This document shows positions 13,638 through 21,344 of a stretch of DNA of 64,000 nt, in pieces. How positions within the stretch are numbered: position 1 is the first letter of the stretch; the number at the start of each line of letters is the position of its first letter. Source of the stretch: Pseudomonas citronellolis (lineage in GTDB: Bacteria; Pseudomonadota; Gammaproteobacteria; Pseudomonadales; Pseudomonadaceae); contig NZ_FOLS01000027.1 in the NCBI RefSeq assembly GCF_900112375.1, forward strand, positions 57,817-121,816, read 5' to 3'. Both the position numbers and the translations under genes were made by a program. The notes under the pieces were generated by a model that did no database searches, was not told where the DNA came from, and saw nothing but the letters and a program-made list of their open reading frames with translations.

Positions 13638-13665
13638 TTCGCGGTCACGCCCCGGCAACTACAAT
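13638..13665 (+). promoter_or_regulatory. Candidate promoter of opmH
   Basis: A good -10 box TACAAT (13660-13665) lies 90 nt before the opmH ATG, with a weak -35 (TTCGCG) 16 nt upstream. The thiC promoter faces away about 30 nt further left. Confidence 0.4.
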
Positions 13666-13755
13666 GCTGCAACGAATTGCCCGAAGATGGCGCCTTGACC
13701 GCCAATCGGGGCGACCGTAGCCTTGCCCCACCCGCACACTTTCTAGGACGAACGA

Positions 13756-15219
13756 ATGCTGCGCAGACTCTCCCTGGCTGTCGCCGTGGCCGCCTCCACA
13801 GGTTTCGTCTGGGCAGCACAGCCCACGTCGAGCGTCGCTCCACTGCCGACCAAGACCGACCTGATCAGCGTCTACAAGGATGCCGTAGACAACAACGCCG
13901 ACCTCGCCGCCGCCCAGGCCGACTACCTGGCGCGCAAGGAAGTCGTGCCCCAGGCGCGCTCCGGCCTGCTGCCGCAGATCAACGCCGGCGGCAGCCTGGG
14001 CACCAGCCGCACCTCGCTGGACACCCCGGACGTCACCCTCAACCGCAGCAGCCAGCTGGTCCAGGCCAGCCTCAGCCAGCCGCTGTTCCGCGCCGACCGC
14101 TGGTTCCAGCTCAAGGCCGCGGAAAACATCAGCGAACAGGCCCAGCTGGAATTCTCCGCGACCCAGCAGCGGCTGATCCTGCAGACCGCCGAGACCTACT
14201 TCGGCGTGCTCCGCGCCCAGGACAACCTGGCCGCCAGCAAGGCCGAGGAAGCGGCCTTCAAGCGCCAGCTCGACCAGTCCAACGAACGCTTCGACGTCGG
14301 CCTGTCGGACAAGACCGACGTGCTCGAATCCCAGGCCGGCTACGACACCGCGCGGGCCAACCGGATCGTCGCCGAACAGGCGGTGGAAGACGCCTTCCAG
14401 GCCCTGGTGACCCTGACCAACCGCGACTACAGCGGCATCGAGGGCATCCTCCACTCGCTGCCGGTGGTGGTGCCGACGCCGAACGACGCCAAGGCCTGGG
14501 TGGATACCTCGGTGCAACAGAACATCGCCCTGCAGGCCAGCAACTTCGCGGTTACCGCCGCCGAGGAAACCCTGCGCCAGCGCAAGGCCGGGCACCTGCC
14601 GACCGTGGACGCGGTGGTGCAGTACCAGAAGGGCGACAACGACGCGCTGGGCTTCACCAACGCCGACGGCAGCGTCCCGCACTACGGCAAGTGGGTGGAC
14701 CAGACCAGCGTCGGCGTGCAGCTGAACATCCCGATCTACAGCGGCGGCCTGACCAGCTCCCAGGTGCGCGAGTCGTACCAGCGCCTGAACCAGAGCGAGC
14801 AGCTGCGCGAAAGCCAGCGCCGCCAGGTGGTGCAGGACGCGCGCAACCAGCACCGCGCGGTGAACACCGACGTGGAAACGGTGAAGGCGCGGCGCCAGGC
14901 GATCATCTCCAACCAGAGCTCGCTGGAAGCCACCGAGATCGGCTACCAGGTCGGCACCCGCAACATCGTCGACGTGCTCGACGCCCAGCGCCAGCTGTAC
15001 AGCGCGGTGCGCGACTACAACAACAGCCGCTACGACTACATCCTCGACAACCTGCGCCTGAAGCAGACCGCCGGCACCCTCAGCCCGGCCGACCTGCAGG
15101 CCCTGGGCACCTACCTCAAGGCCGACTACAACCCGGACAAGGACTTCCTCCCCCCGGACCTGGCCAAGGCCGCCGAGCAGCAGCTGGAAAGCAGCAGCAA
15201 GGCGCGGACCCAGCAGTGA
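13756..15219 (+). CDS. opmH: TolC-family outer-membrane channel (OpmH)
   Basis: A 487-residue outer-membrane factor: signal peptide cleaved near residue 20 (VWA/A), two homologous halves of alternating coiled-coil helices and beta-strands, and the motifs SLSQPLF and QLNIPIYSGG at the strand pairs of each repeat. Such channels serve tripartite efflux pumps and type I secretion. The gene stands alone without inner-membrane partners, as TolC does in E. coli, and lies next to thiC as opmH does in P. aeruginosa. It carries its own promoter candidate and a strong terminator. Confidence 0.92.
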   Translation: MLRRLSLAVAVAASTGFVWAAQPTSSVAPLPTKTDLISVYKDAVDNNADLAAAQADYLARKEVVPQARSGLLPQINAGGSLGTSRTSLDTPDVTLNRSSQLVQASLSQPLFRADRWFQLKAAENISEQAQLEFSATQQRLILQTAETYFGVLRAQDNLAASKAEEAAFKRQLDQSNERFDVGLSDKTDVLESQAGYDTARANRIVAEQAVEDAFQALVTLTNRDYSGIEGILHSLPVVVPTPNDAKAWVDTSVQQNIALQASNFAVTAAEETLRQRKAGHLPTVDAVVQYQKGDNDALGFTNADGSVPHYGKWVDQTSVGVQLNIPIYSGGLTSSQVRESYQRLNQSEQLRESQRRQVVQDARNQHRAVNTDVETVKARRQAIISNQSSLEATEIGYQVGTRNIVDVLDAQRQLYSAVRDYNNSRYDYILDNLRLKQTAGTLSPADLQALGTYLKADYNPDKDFLPPDLAKAAEQQLESSSKARTQQ

Positions 15220-15221
15220 AT

Positions 15222-15253
15222 AACAAGCCCGGCAGAAGCCGGGCTTGTTGTTT
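15222..15253 (+). terminator. Terminator of opmH
   Basis: A perfect 12-bp stem AACAAGCCCGGC / GCCGGGCTTGTT with an AGAA loop, starting 3 nt after the opmH stop codon and followed by GTTT. The T tract is short but the stem is very stable. Confidence 0.85.
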
Positions 15254-15302
15254 GCGGGGCGGACTCCGTCCGCTCCTACGCCACACCCCACACCATTTCC
15301 AT

Positions 15303-15521
15303 GTAGGAGCGCGCCCTGCGCGCGAAATCGCGGGCAGGGCCCGCTCCTACAGGTTGCTGGGGAGCACGGTATTCCTCCTCCCCCGTAGGAGCGGACCTTG
15401 TCCGCGATAGCCGGACGTCCCGGCGCGGATCGCGGATGAGATCCGCTCCTACACCGCTCCACCCACGCCATTTCCCTGTAGGAGCGCGCCCTGCGCGCGA
15501 AATCGCGGGCAGGGCCCGCTA
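15303..15521. repeat. Cluster of three REP-type palindromes
   Basis: Three units follow one another: 15303-15350 (GCGCGCCCTGCG type), 15385-15452 (GCGGACCTTGTCCGCGA with an inverted GATCCGCTCCTAC end) and 15478-15521 (GCGCGCCCTGCG type, cut before its final CTCCTAC). The linkers repeat CCACGCCATTTCC. The 455-nt space between opmH and the aldolase gene contains only the terminator and these and the next two palindromes. Confidence 0.85.
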
Positions 15522-15545
15522 CCCACGCCATTTCCATGCAGGGGC

Positions 15546-15578
15546 GTAGGACGCATAACGCCTACGGCGTTATCCGCC
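15546..15578. repeat. Divergent GTAGG...ATAACG palindrome
   Basis: GTAGGACGCATAACGCC / GGCGTTATCCGCC, a diverged member of the GTAGGGCG-ATAACCG palindrome family seen at 15642, 20422, 20550, 21249, 21345, 30408 and 30588. Confidence 0.65.
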
Positions 15579-15641
15579 GTTTGACCGGAGTTGCGGACCG
15601 CTCGAGATCGACCTTGGCGTGGACGACCAGCACGGTTAGGC

Positions 15642-15674
15642 GGCGTATAACCGCGAACGGTTATACGCCCTACG
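15642..15674. repeat. GTAGGGCGTATAACCG palindrome at the aldolase 3' end
   Basis: A perfect 12-bp arm pair, GGCGTATAACCG and CGGTTATACGCC, around CGAA, with the GTAGG end touching the stop codon of the class II aldolase gene. Read on the minus strand it follows the stop directly and could act as the transcript's terminal hairpin. Confidence 0.85.
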
Positions 15675-16460
15675 TCAGTTCCTATAGTCCGGCTGGATGC
15701 GGTCCAGCATGCGCAGCAGCGCCTCCCAGGCCAGGTCGATGCCGTCCGGGTCGCTCAGCTCGCCTTCGGCCTGCGGCTGATGGGGTTCGTTGAACTGGCG
15801 CTCGGTGCGCCGGCACACCGCGTCCGGCGGGATCACCAGTTCGCCGCCGGCCTGGGCGGCGATCTGGATGTCGCAGGCCTTCTCCAGGTAGTACATGCGC
15901 AGGAACGCCTGCTTCACGCTCGCGCCCACGGTCAGCAGGCCGTGGTTGCGCAGGATCATCCCCAGGTGGTCGCCGAGGTCGCGCACCAGGCGCTGCTGCT
16001 CGTCGAACGACAGCGCGATGCCCTCGTAGTCGTGGTAGCCCAGGCGCCCGTAGAACTCCATGGACATCTGGTTCAGCGGCAGCAGCCCCGCGGCCTGGGC
16101 CGCCACCGCGCAACCGGCGCGGGTGTGGGTGTGCAGCACGCACTGGGCGTCCTCGCGGGCGGCGTGGATGGCGCTGTGGATGACGAAGCCGGCCGGGTTG
16201 ACCTTGTAGCGCGTCGGCGCCACCGGGTTGCCGGCCAGGTCGATCTTCACCAGGCTGGAGGCGCTGATCTCGTCGAACATCAGCCCGTAGGGGTTGATCA
16301 GGAAATGGTGATCCGGTCCCGGAAGGCGCAGGGAAATGTGGGTGAAGATCAGGTCGCTCATGCGGAAATGGGCGATCAGCCGGTAGCAGGCGGCCAACTC
16401 CTCGCGCAGTGTCCACTCTTCGGCGGAGCAGGTTTCACGGGAGGGCATCGGGATGGTCAT
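15675..16460 (-). CDS. Class II aldolase/adducin family protein
   Basis: A 261-residue protein of the zinc-dependent class II aldolase/adducin fold. Metal-ligand histidines are present at H110 and H112 (VLHTHTRAG) and H173 (LRNHGLLTVG). Such enzymes cleave or epimerise small hydroxy-sugar phosphates or act as decarboxylases; no phosphate-sugar motif allows a closer call. AGAGGAA precedes the ATG. A longer frame upstream reads through a REP pair and a heptamer array and is not coding. It follows the binding-protein gene on the same strand (220 nt apart) in the accessory cluster. Confidence 0.82.
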   Translation of the reverse strand: MTIPMPSRETCSAEEWTLREELAACYRLIAHFRMSDLIFTHISLRLPGPDHHFLINPYGLMFDEISASSLVKIDLAGNPVAPTRYKVNPAGFVIHSAIHAAREDAQCVLHTHTRAGCAVAAQAAGLLPLNQMSMEFYGRLGYHDYEGIALSFDEQQRLVRDLGDHLGMILRNHGLLTVGASVKQAFLRMYYLEKACDIQIAAQAGGELVIPPDAVCRRTERQFNEPHQPQAEGELSDPDGIDLAWEALLRMLDRIQPDYRN

Positions 16461-16516
16461 GCCGGGGTTCCTCTTGTTGTTCGGGCGACAGGCGAAGAGC
16501 ATATGCGGGGCTCTTC

Positions 16517-16588
16517 GTAGGAGCGAGCTTGCTCGCGAACCGGGCGGGCACGGTGCCGGGTTTGGTTCGCGAGCAAGCTCGCTCCTAC
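16517..16588. repeat. REP pair upstream of the aldolase gene
   Basis: GTAGGAGCGAGCTTGCTCGCGAA and its inverse around a 26-nt GC-rich centre, between the aldolase and binding-protein genes. Confidence 0.9.
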
Positions 16589-16618
16589 AGGGGACCGGCT
16601 CTTCGCTCTTGCCTGTAG

Positions 16619-16667
16619 CTTGCAGCTTGCAGCTTGCAGCTTGCAGCTTGCAGCTTGCAGCTTGCAG
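16619..16667. repeat. Heptamer tandem array (CTTGCAG)x7
   Basis: Seven exact head-to-tail copies of a 7-bp unit, ending 13 nt before the stop codon of the binding-protein gene. Because 7 is not a multiple of 3, open frames across it read SCKLQAA-type repeats, which are an artefact. Confidence 0.95.
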
Positions 16668-16680
16668 CCTATAGCTTGAC

Positions 16681-17724
16681 CTATTGCGCCGCCCAGGCGT
16701 TGAAGCGCTCTTCCAGCTCCTCGCCATGGTCGGCCCAGAACTCGTCGTCCATGGCCAGGCCCACCTTGATGTTCGCCGGCGCGGTCGGCACCCAGCGCGC
16801 CAGATCCTGCGGCAGGCGTTCGGCGGCCTGCTTGTTGGTCGGGCCGTAGGGGATGTTGTGCACGTAGTCGACCTGGGCGTCGGCCTGGTTGGCGAAGGCG
16901 ATGAAGCGCTTGGCCAGGTCGACGTGCTGCGAGCCCTTGATGATCGCCCAGTAGTCCATGCCGTACAGCGCGCCCGGCCAGACCAGGTCGAGGTTGCGCC
17001 CGCTCTTGTGGGCGTCGGCGATGCGTCCGGTGTAGCTGGTGGTCATCACCACGTCGCCGGCGGCGAGCCACTGCGGCGGCTGGGCGCCGGCCTCCCACCA
17101 CTGGATCGATGGCTTGATCTGGTCGAGCTTGGCGAAGGCGCGGTCGACGCCGGCCTTGGTGGAGAGCACCTTGTAGACGTCCGCCGGGGCGACGCCGTCG
17201 GCCATCAGGGCGAACTCCAGGTTGTACACCGCGCGCTTGCGCAGGCCGCGCTTGCCGGGGAATTTCTTCAGGTCCCAGAAGTCCTGCCAGCCGCTGGGCG
17301 CGGTCTTCAGCTTGTCGGCGTCGTAGGCGATGGCCACGCCCCACACCAGCGCGGCCGAGCCGCACTCCTTGGCGGCGTTGGGCACCAACTGGTCGGCGCC
17401 GCCCAGCTGCTTCCAGTCCAGCGGCACGAACATGCCCAGGTCGCAGTTGCGCGCCAGGTCCGGGCCCTCGATCTGCACCACGTCCCAGTCGGCGTGGCCG
17501 GTGTCGGTCATCACCTTGATGCGCGCCATCTCGCCGTTGTACTCGGCCTGGGTCAGGCGCGCCCCGCTGGCCTTGGCGAAGGGCTGGAAGAAGGCTACGT
17601 CCTGGGCCTTCTGCCCGGCGCCGCCGTAGCCGACCACGACCATGGAATCCTGCGCCTGGGCGCTGCCGAGACCGAGTCCCAGGAGCAGCAGCAGGGGTTG
17701 CAAAGCGTTCTTGCGCGAAATCAT
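16681..17724 (-). CDS. ABC-type periplasmic binding protein (spermidine/putrescine-like)
   Basis: A 347-residue secreted protein with a signal peptide ending AQA at residue 24. The body resembles PotD/PotF-type family-1 solute-binding proteins: VVVGYGGAG near the mature N-terminus, WDVVQIEGPDL, LVWGVAIAYDADKL, TTSYTGRIADAH and FIAFANQADAQ, the usual hinge and ligand-pocket landmarks. No permease or ATPase gene lies nearby, so it must use a transporter encoded elsewhere or serve another purpose. It heads a minus-strand unit with the aldolase gene and diverges from the cupin/oxidoreductase genes, suggesting shared control. Ligand unknown; a polyamine or related amine is plausible. Confidence 0.85.
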   Translation of the reverse strand: MISRKNALQPLLLLLGLGLGSAQAQDSMVVVGYGGAGQKAQDVAFFQPFAKASGARLTQAEYNGEMARIKVMTDTGHADWDVVQIEGPDLARNCDLGMFVPLDWKQLGGADQLVPNAAKECGSAALVWGVAIAYDADKLKTAPSGWQDFWDLKKFPGKRGLRKRAVYNLEFALMADGVAPADVYKVLSTKAGVDRAFAKLDQIKPSIQWWEAGAQPPQWLAAGDVVMTTSYTGRIADAHKSGRNLDLVWPGALYGMDYWAIIKGSQHVDLAKRFIAFANQADAQVDYVHNIPYGPTNKQAAERLPQDLARWVPTAPANIKVGLAMDDEFWADHGEELEERFNAWAAQ

Positions 17725-18064
17725 CGAGCGGACCCTCTGTGGATGCGAACCGTGGCCACCGCGGTGGCACGGCGGAGGTGGGTTGGGCGTACCGGAACAA
17801 CTCGCGGATGGAGGCGGCTGGCAGTCAGAGGCGAAGGGGCGCCGCGGCGTGGAGCGGCCGGCGCGGGTAGATACCGTGGGGCACGGTTCATGCGCATCTC
17901 CTCTTGTAGTTGTTGTGGAGTACGTCGCTGGGCACGCCTCGTCGGCGACGGGGCGTGGAAATGAAACTACCCAGTCACTTTTAAAAAAACAAGTTGATTT
18001 TTTACTGAAGGTAAATTTCCATGGAAATACGTTAGATGACCATCCGCCCACCAGGAGCCCCGCC
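17725..18064. promoter_or_regulatory. Divergent control region of the accessory cluster
   Basis: This 340-nt gene-free stretch separates the two transcription units. Its right part is unusually AT-rich for the window (about 17975-18035) and holds two dyads: an A-tract/T-tract dyad (AAAAAACAAGTTGATTTTTT region, 17983-18003) and the sharper palindrome at 18015-18028. I could not assign convincing -35/-10 boxes. The local XRE-cupin protein is the obvious candidate regulator. Confidence 0.6.
18011..18030. promoter_or_regulatory. Candidate operator palindrome
   Basis: ATTTCCATGGAAAT (18015-18028) is a perfect 14-bp palindrome, flanked by GTA on one side and AC on the other to give a near-symmetric 20-bp site. 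It lies 35 nt before the cupin start codon. A homodimeric helix-turn-helix regulator would fit. Confidence 0.5.
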
Positions 18065-18415
18065 GTGTCCGACGTCATCCACTTCCAGAAGTCCGCCCTG
18101 CAGTTCCAGCCCTATGCCGGCCAGGCGCCGGAGAACGCCGCCATCTGCCGCCTGATCGGCCCGGCCGACAGCCAGACCATGGGCGCCGGCCTGGCCCGCT
18201 TCGACGGCTGCTCCATCGAGTGGACGGTGCTCTACGACGAGCTGATCGTGGTGCTGGAAGGCCACTTCCGCCTGCGCCTGGGCGAGCGCGTCATCGAGGC
18301 CGCGCCGGGCGACGTGATCTGGGTGCCGGAGCGCACGCCGCTGGCCTACGAGGGCGAGAAGGCCTGCGTGTTCTACGCCCTCTACCCGGTCGACTGGCAG
18401 GCCCGCAACGCCTGA
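18065..18415 (+). CDS. Small EutQ-like cupin protein
   Basis: A 116-residue single-domain cupin. The segment YDELIVVLEGHFRLRLGE is the first cupin motif and GDVIWVPERTPLAYEG the second, the pattern of the EutQ-like group; the usual metal-binding His residues are partly replaced, so metal binding is uncertain. The start is a GTG with AGGAG 7 nt upstream; an earlier ATG at 18034 is out of frame. It is the first gene of the plus-strand unit, 38 nt before the oxidoreductase. Possible roles are a small catabolic enzyme or a substrate-sensing accessory protein. Confidence 0.78.
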   Translation: MSDVIHFQKSALQFQPYAGQAPENAAICRLIGPADSQTMGAGLARFDGCSIEWTVLYDELIVVLEGHFRLRLGERVIEAAPGDVIWVPERTPLAYEGEKACVFYALYPVDWQARNA

Positions 18416-18453
18416 GCCCCCCCCCCGCAGAACAACAAGAAAGGACGACGTCC

Positions 18454-20406
18454 GTGAGCCATGCCTTCCCGCACCTGTTCAGCCCGCTGCAAATCCGTGG
18501 CAAGCGCCTGAAGAACCGCATCATGTCCACCGGGCACGACACCTCCATGCCCACCGACAACCTGGTCAACGACCAACTGGTGGCCTACCACCAGGCCCGC
18601 GCCAAGGGCGGCGTGGGGCTGATCGTGATGCAGGTGGCGGGAGTGCACGACAGCGCCCGCTACACCTCCCACGTGCTGATGGCCACCGACGACGCCTGCA
18701 TCCCCGGCTACCGCCGCGTCGCCGAGGCCTGCCATGCCGAGGGCACCCTGGTGCTGTCGCAGATCTTCCACCCCGGGCGCGAGATCATGGAGTCCAGCGA
18801 CGGCCTGCTGGCGGTGGCCTACTCCGCCTCGGCCTCGCCGAATGAGCGCTTCCGCGTGATGCCGCGCGAGCTGGACCAGCGCATGATCGACGAGATAGTC
18901 GCCGGCTACGCCGCCGCCGCGCGACGCCTGCACCAGGCCGGGCTGGACGGCGTGGAAGTGGTGGCCAGCCACGGCTACCTGCCGGCGCAGTTCCTCAACC
19001 CGCGGGTGAACCGCCGCACGGACGGCTACAACGGCGACCTCGACGCCCGCCTGCGCTTCACCCGCGAGGTGATCGCCGCGGTGCGCGCGGCCACGGCCGA
19101 GGACTTCATCGTCGGCCTGCGCATCTCCGCCGACGAGCGCGACCCCGAGGGCCTGACCGAGGACGAGTCGCTGCTGGCCGTGCGCGCACTGCAGGGCGAG
19201 CTGGACTACGTGCACATAGTCGCCGGCACCTCCGCCTCCCTCGGCGGCGCCATCCACATCGTCCCGCCCATGGCCATCGAGGCCGCCTACCTGGCCAGCA
19301 ACGCCGCGACCTTCAAGGCGCGCCTGGACATCCCGCTGTTCGTCACCGGGCGCATCAACCAGCCGCAGGAGGCCGAGCTGATCATCGCCCGCGGCCAGGC
19401 CGACGTGTGCGGCATGACCCGCGCGCTGATCTGCGACCCGCAGATGCCGAACAAGACCGAGACCGGCCACGTCGAGGACGTGCGCGCCTGCATCGCCTGC
19501 AACCAGGCGTGCATCGGCCACTTCCACCGCGGCTACCCGATCTCCTGCATCCAGCACCCGGAAACCGGCCGCGAGCTGCAGTACGGGCGCATCGAGCCGG
19601 CCGCGCAACGCAAGCGCGTGCTGGTGGCCGGCGGCGGCCCGGCGGGCATGAAGGCTGCGGCGGTGGCGGCGCAGCGCGGCCATGAGGTCATCCTCTGCGA
19701 GGCCGGCGCGCAGCTCGGCGGCCAGGTCAACCTGGCGCAACTGCTGCCGCGCCGCGCCGAATTCGGCGGCGCCTCCACCAACCTGCAGCGCGAAATGCAG
19801 CTGGCCGGCGTGGAAGTGCGGCGCAACACCCGCGTCGACCGCGCCCTGGTGGAAGCCGAGAAGCCCGACCTGGTGATAGTCGCCACCGGCGCCAGGCCCT
19901 ACTGGCCGCCCTTCGAGCGCGGCGGCGAACTGCAGGTGGTGGACGCCTGGCAGGTGCTGCGCGGCGAGGTGCAGATCGGCCGCTCGGTGCTGGTCACCGA
20001 CTGGCGCTGCGACTGGATCGCCCCCGGCATCGCCGAGCAACTGGTGCGCGCCGGCCACCAGGTGCGCCTGGCGGTGAACGGCACCCACGCCGGCGAGAAC
20101 CTGCCGCTCTACGTGCGCGACCACCTGGCCGGCGAGCTGCACCGCCTGGGCATCGAGATCACCCCCTACGCGCGGCTGTACGGCTGCGACGACAGCAGCG
20201 TCTACCTGCAGCACAGCGCCAGCGGCGAACCGATGATCTTCGAAGGCATCGACACCCTGGTACTGTGCCAGGGCCACCAGCCGGTGGACGACCTGGCCGC
20301 CGAACTGGAAGGCCTAGTGGAATTCCGCCGCATCGGCGACTGCCTGGCCCCGCGCACGGCCGAAGAAGCGATCTACGAAGGCCTCAAGGCAGCCTGGGCA
20401 ATCTGA
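18454..20406 (+). CDS. OYE-type FMN / 4Fe-4S / FAD oxidoreductase (dienoyl-CoA reductase or N-demethylase-like)
   Basis: A 650-residue three-cofactor enzyme. Residues 1 to about 340 form an Old Yellow Enzyme TIM barrel with the motif HGYLPAQFLNPRVNRRTDGYNG region at 173-193. C346, C349, C353 and C365 give the CX2CX3CX11C iron-sulfur site. From residue 388 comes an FAD/NAD(P) domain with AGGGPAG (392-398). Relatives include 2,4-dienoyl-CoA reductase, trimethylamine/dimethylamine dehydrogenase and N-methylproline demethylase. No fatty-acid gene is near, while a polyamine-type binding protein is, so an amine demethylase or dehydrogenase role seems more likely than FadH. The start is GTG with AAGGA 8 nt before it. 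Confidence 0.85.
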   Translation: MSHAFPHLFSPLQIRGKRLKNRIMSTGHDTSMPTDNLVNDQLVAYHQARAKGGVGLIVMQVAGVHDSARYTSHVLMATDDACIPGYRRVAEACHAEGTLVLSQIFHPGREIMESSDGLLAVAYSASASPNERFRVMPRELDQRMIDEIVAGYAAAARRLHQAGLDGVEVVASHGYLPAQFLNPRVNRRTDGYNGDLDARLRFTREVIAAVRAATAEDFIVGLRISADERDPEGLTEDESLLAVRALQGELDYVHIVAGTSASLGGAIHIVPPMAIEAAYLASNAATFKARLDIPLFVTGRINQPQEAELIIARGQADVCGMTRALICDPQMPNKTETGHVEDVRACIACNQACIGHFHRGYPISCIQHPETGRELQYGRIEPAAQRKRVLVAGGGPAGMKAAAVAAQRGHEVILCEAGAQLGGQVNLAQLLPRRAEFGGASTNLQREMQLAGVEVRRNTRVDRALVEAEKPDLVIVATGARPYWPPFERGGELQVVDAWQVLRGEVQIGRSVLVTDWRCDWIAPGIAEQLVRAGHQVRLAVNGTHAGENLPLYVRDHLAGELHRLGIEITPYARLYGCDDSSVYLQHSASGEPMIFEGIDTLVLCQGHQPVDDLAAELEGLVEFRRIGDCLAPRTAEEAIYEGLKAAWAI

Positions 20407-20421
20407 GTCGCTGGGGCGGGC

Positions 20422-20453
20422 GTAGGGCGGATAACCGTTCGCGGTTATCCGCC
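20422..20453. repeat. GTAGGGCGGATAACCG palindrome
   Basis: Perfect 12-bp arms GGCGGATAACCG / CGGTTATCCGCC around TTCG, 16 nt after the oxidoreductase stop codon. It may double as that transcript's 3' hairpin. Confidence 0.85.
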
Positions 20454-20549
20454 GTTTGACCTTGGCCACCGCGCGCTCGGAGCCGAACCCGAAGCCGCCC
20501 CGTCCCACGCCAAGTCCAACAACAGCGTCCGCGGCAAGCGAGGTGTAGC

Positions 20550-20582
20550 GGCGTACAACCGCGAACGGTTGTACGCCCTACG
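20550..20582. repeat. GTAGGGCGTACAACCG palindrome
   Basis: Arms GGCGTACAACCG / CGGTTGTACGCC around CGAA with the GTAGGG end on the right, facing the previous unit. Together they fill the 240-nt space before the XRE-cupin gene. Confidence 0.85.
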
Positions 20583-20646
20583 CGACCCACAGGCGCGGCG
20601 CATTGTTTAGAATGCCCCACGACCGACTCGCCAGGACCCTCGCCGC

Positions 20647-21240
20647 ATGAGCCCGAAAGCCCCGCAGCAAGCCCCCGCCAGCGCCGAAGCGCAGTTCCTC
20701 GGCACGCGCATTCGCGGCCTGCGCAAGCGGCGCGGCATGACCCTGGCCGAGCTGGCCGAGCAGAGCAAGCTCACCGCCGGCTACATCAGCCAGTTGGAAC
20801 GCAACCTGGCCTACCCGTCGATCCCGGCGCTGTTCAACATCGCCCGCAGCCTGGGCGTGACCATCCAGTGGTTCTTCGCCAGCGAGGTGCAGGCCGACCC
20901 GGCCGACGCCGGCTACGTGGTGCGGCGCAATGCGCGCACCAGCGTGCACTACGAGGACGGCATCGTCGACGAACTGCTCAGCCCGCAACCCACCCGCCAG
21001 CTGGAAATCCTCCACTCACGCTTCCCGCCCGGCACCTACAGCCAGCAGAGCTACAGCCACGAGGGCGAGGAAGCCGGCTACCTGCTCAGCGGCACCTTCG
21101 AGCTGTGGGTGGGCGAGCGGTATTTCCTGCTCAACGAAGGCGACAGCTTCAGCTACTCCAGCCAGGAGCCGCACCGCTACGGCAACCCCGGGGACGTGGA
21201 TGCGGTGGTGCTTTGGGTGATTACGCCGCCGACGTTCTGA
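20647..21240 (+). CDS. XRE-cupin transcriptional regulator
   Basis: A 197-residue two-domain regulator. Residues about 17-75 are a lambda-repressor-type helix-turn-helix (RKRRGMTLAELAEQ, TAGYISQLERNLAYPS), and about 125-192 a cupin ligand-sensing domain (SYSHEGEEAGYLLSG, FLLNEGDSFSYSSQEPHRY). Regulators of this build commonly control amine, amino-acid or sulfonate catabolism, for example PuuR. It closes the accessory cluster and is the likely regulator of the divergent unit. The start is an ATG with CAGGA upstream. Two palindromic repeats separate it from the oxidoreductase, so it may be transcribed alone. Confidence 0.88.
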   Translation: MSPKAPQQAPASAEAQFLGTRIRGLRKRRGMTLAELAEQSKLTAGYISQLERNLAYPSIPALFNIARSLGVTIQWFFASEVQADPADAGYVVRRNARTSVHYEDGIVDELLSPQPTRQLEILHSRFPPGTYSQQSYSHEGEEAGYLLSGTFELWVGERYFLLNEGDSFSYSSQEPHRYGNPGDVDAVVLWVITPPTF

Positions 21241-21248
21241 TCCTCAGC

Positions 21249-21280
21249 GTAGGGCGTATAACCGTTCGCGGTTATACGCC
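21249..21280. repeat. GTAGGGCGTATAACCG palindrome after the regulator
   Basis: Perfect 12-bp arms around TTCG, beginning 8 nt after the regulator's stop codon, positioned like a terminator. Confidence 0.85.
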
Positions 21281-21344
21281 GCCTGACCGTACGGGCCGTC
21301 CACGCCAAGGTCAGCCCTGGAGCCGCCTGGGGCCACGGTCAAAC

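Noticed and set aside
15642..15674. Palindromes of the GTAGGGCG family as integron attC sites
   Set aside because: No integrase, no cassette structure, and the units are symmetric hairpins with tetraloops, unlike attC. They fit REP-type or terminal hairpin elements better.
16619..16667. Heptamer array as a CRISPR-like array
   Set aside because: Units of 7 bp without spacers, no cas genes in the window. It is a simple tandem repeat.
16461..16727. N-terminal extension of the class II aldolase frame through the heptamer array
   Set aside because: It would translate a REP pair and seven heptamers as repetitive Cys-Lys-Leu-Gln sequence. The internal ATG with AGAGGAA gives the family length.
18420..18430. 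Run of Cs between cupin and oxidoreductase genes as a phase-variable tract
   Set aside because: The run lies in the intergenic space after the cupin stop codon, so length changes would not alter either reading frame.
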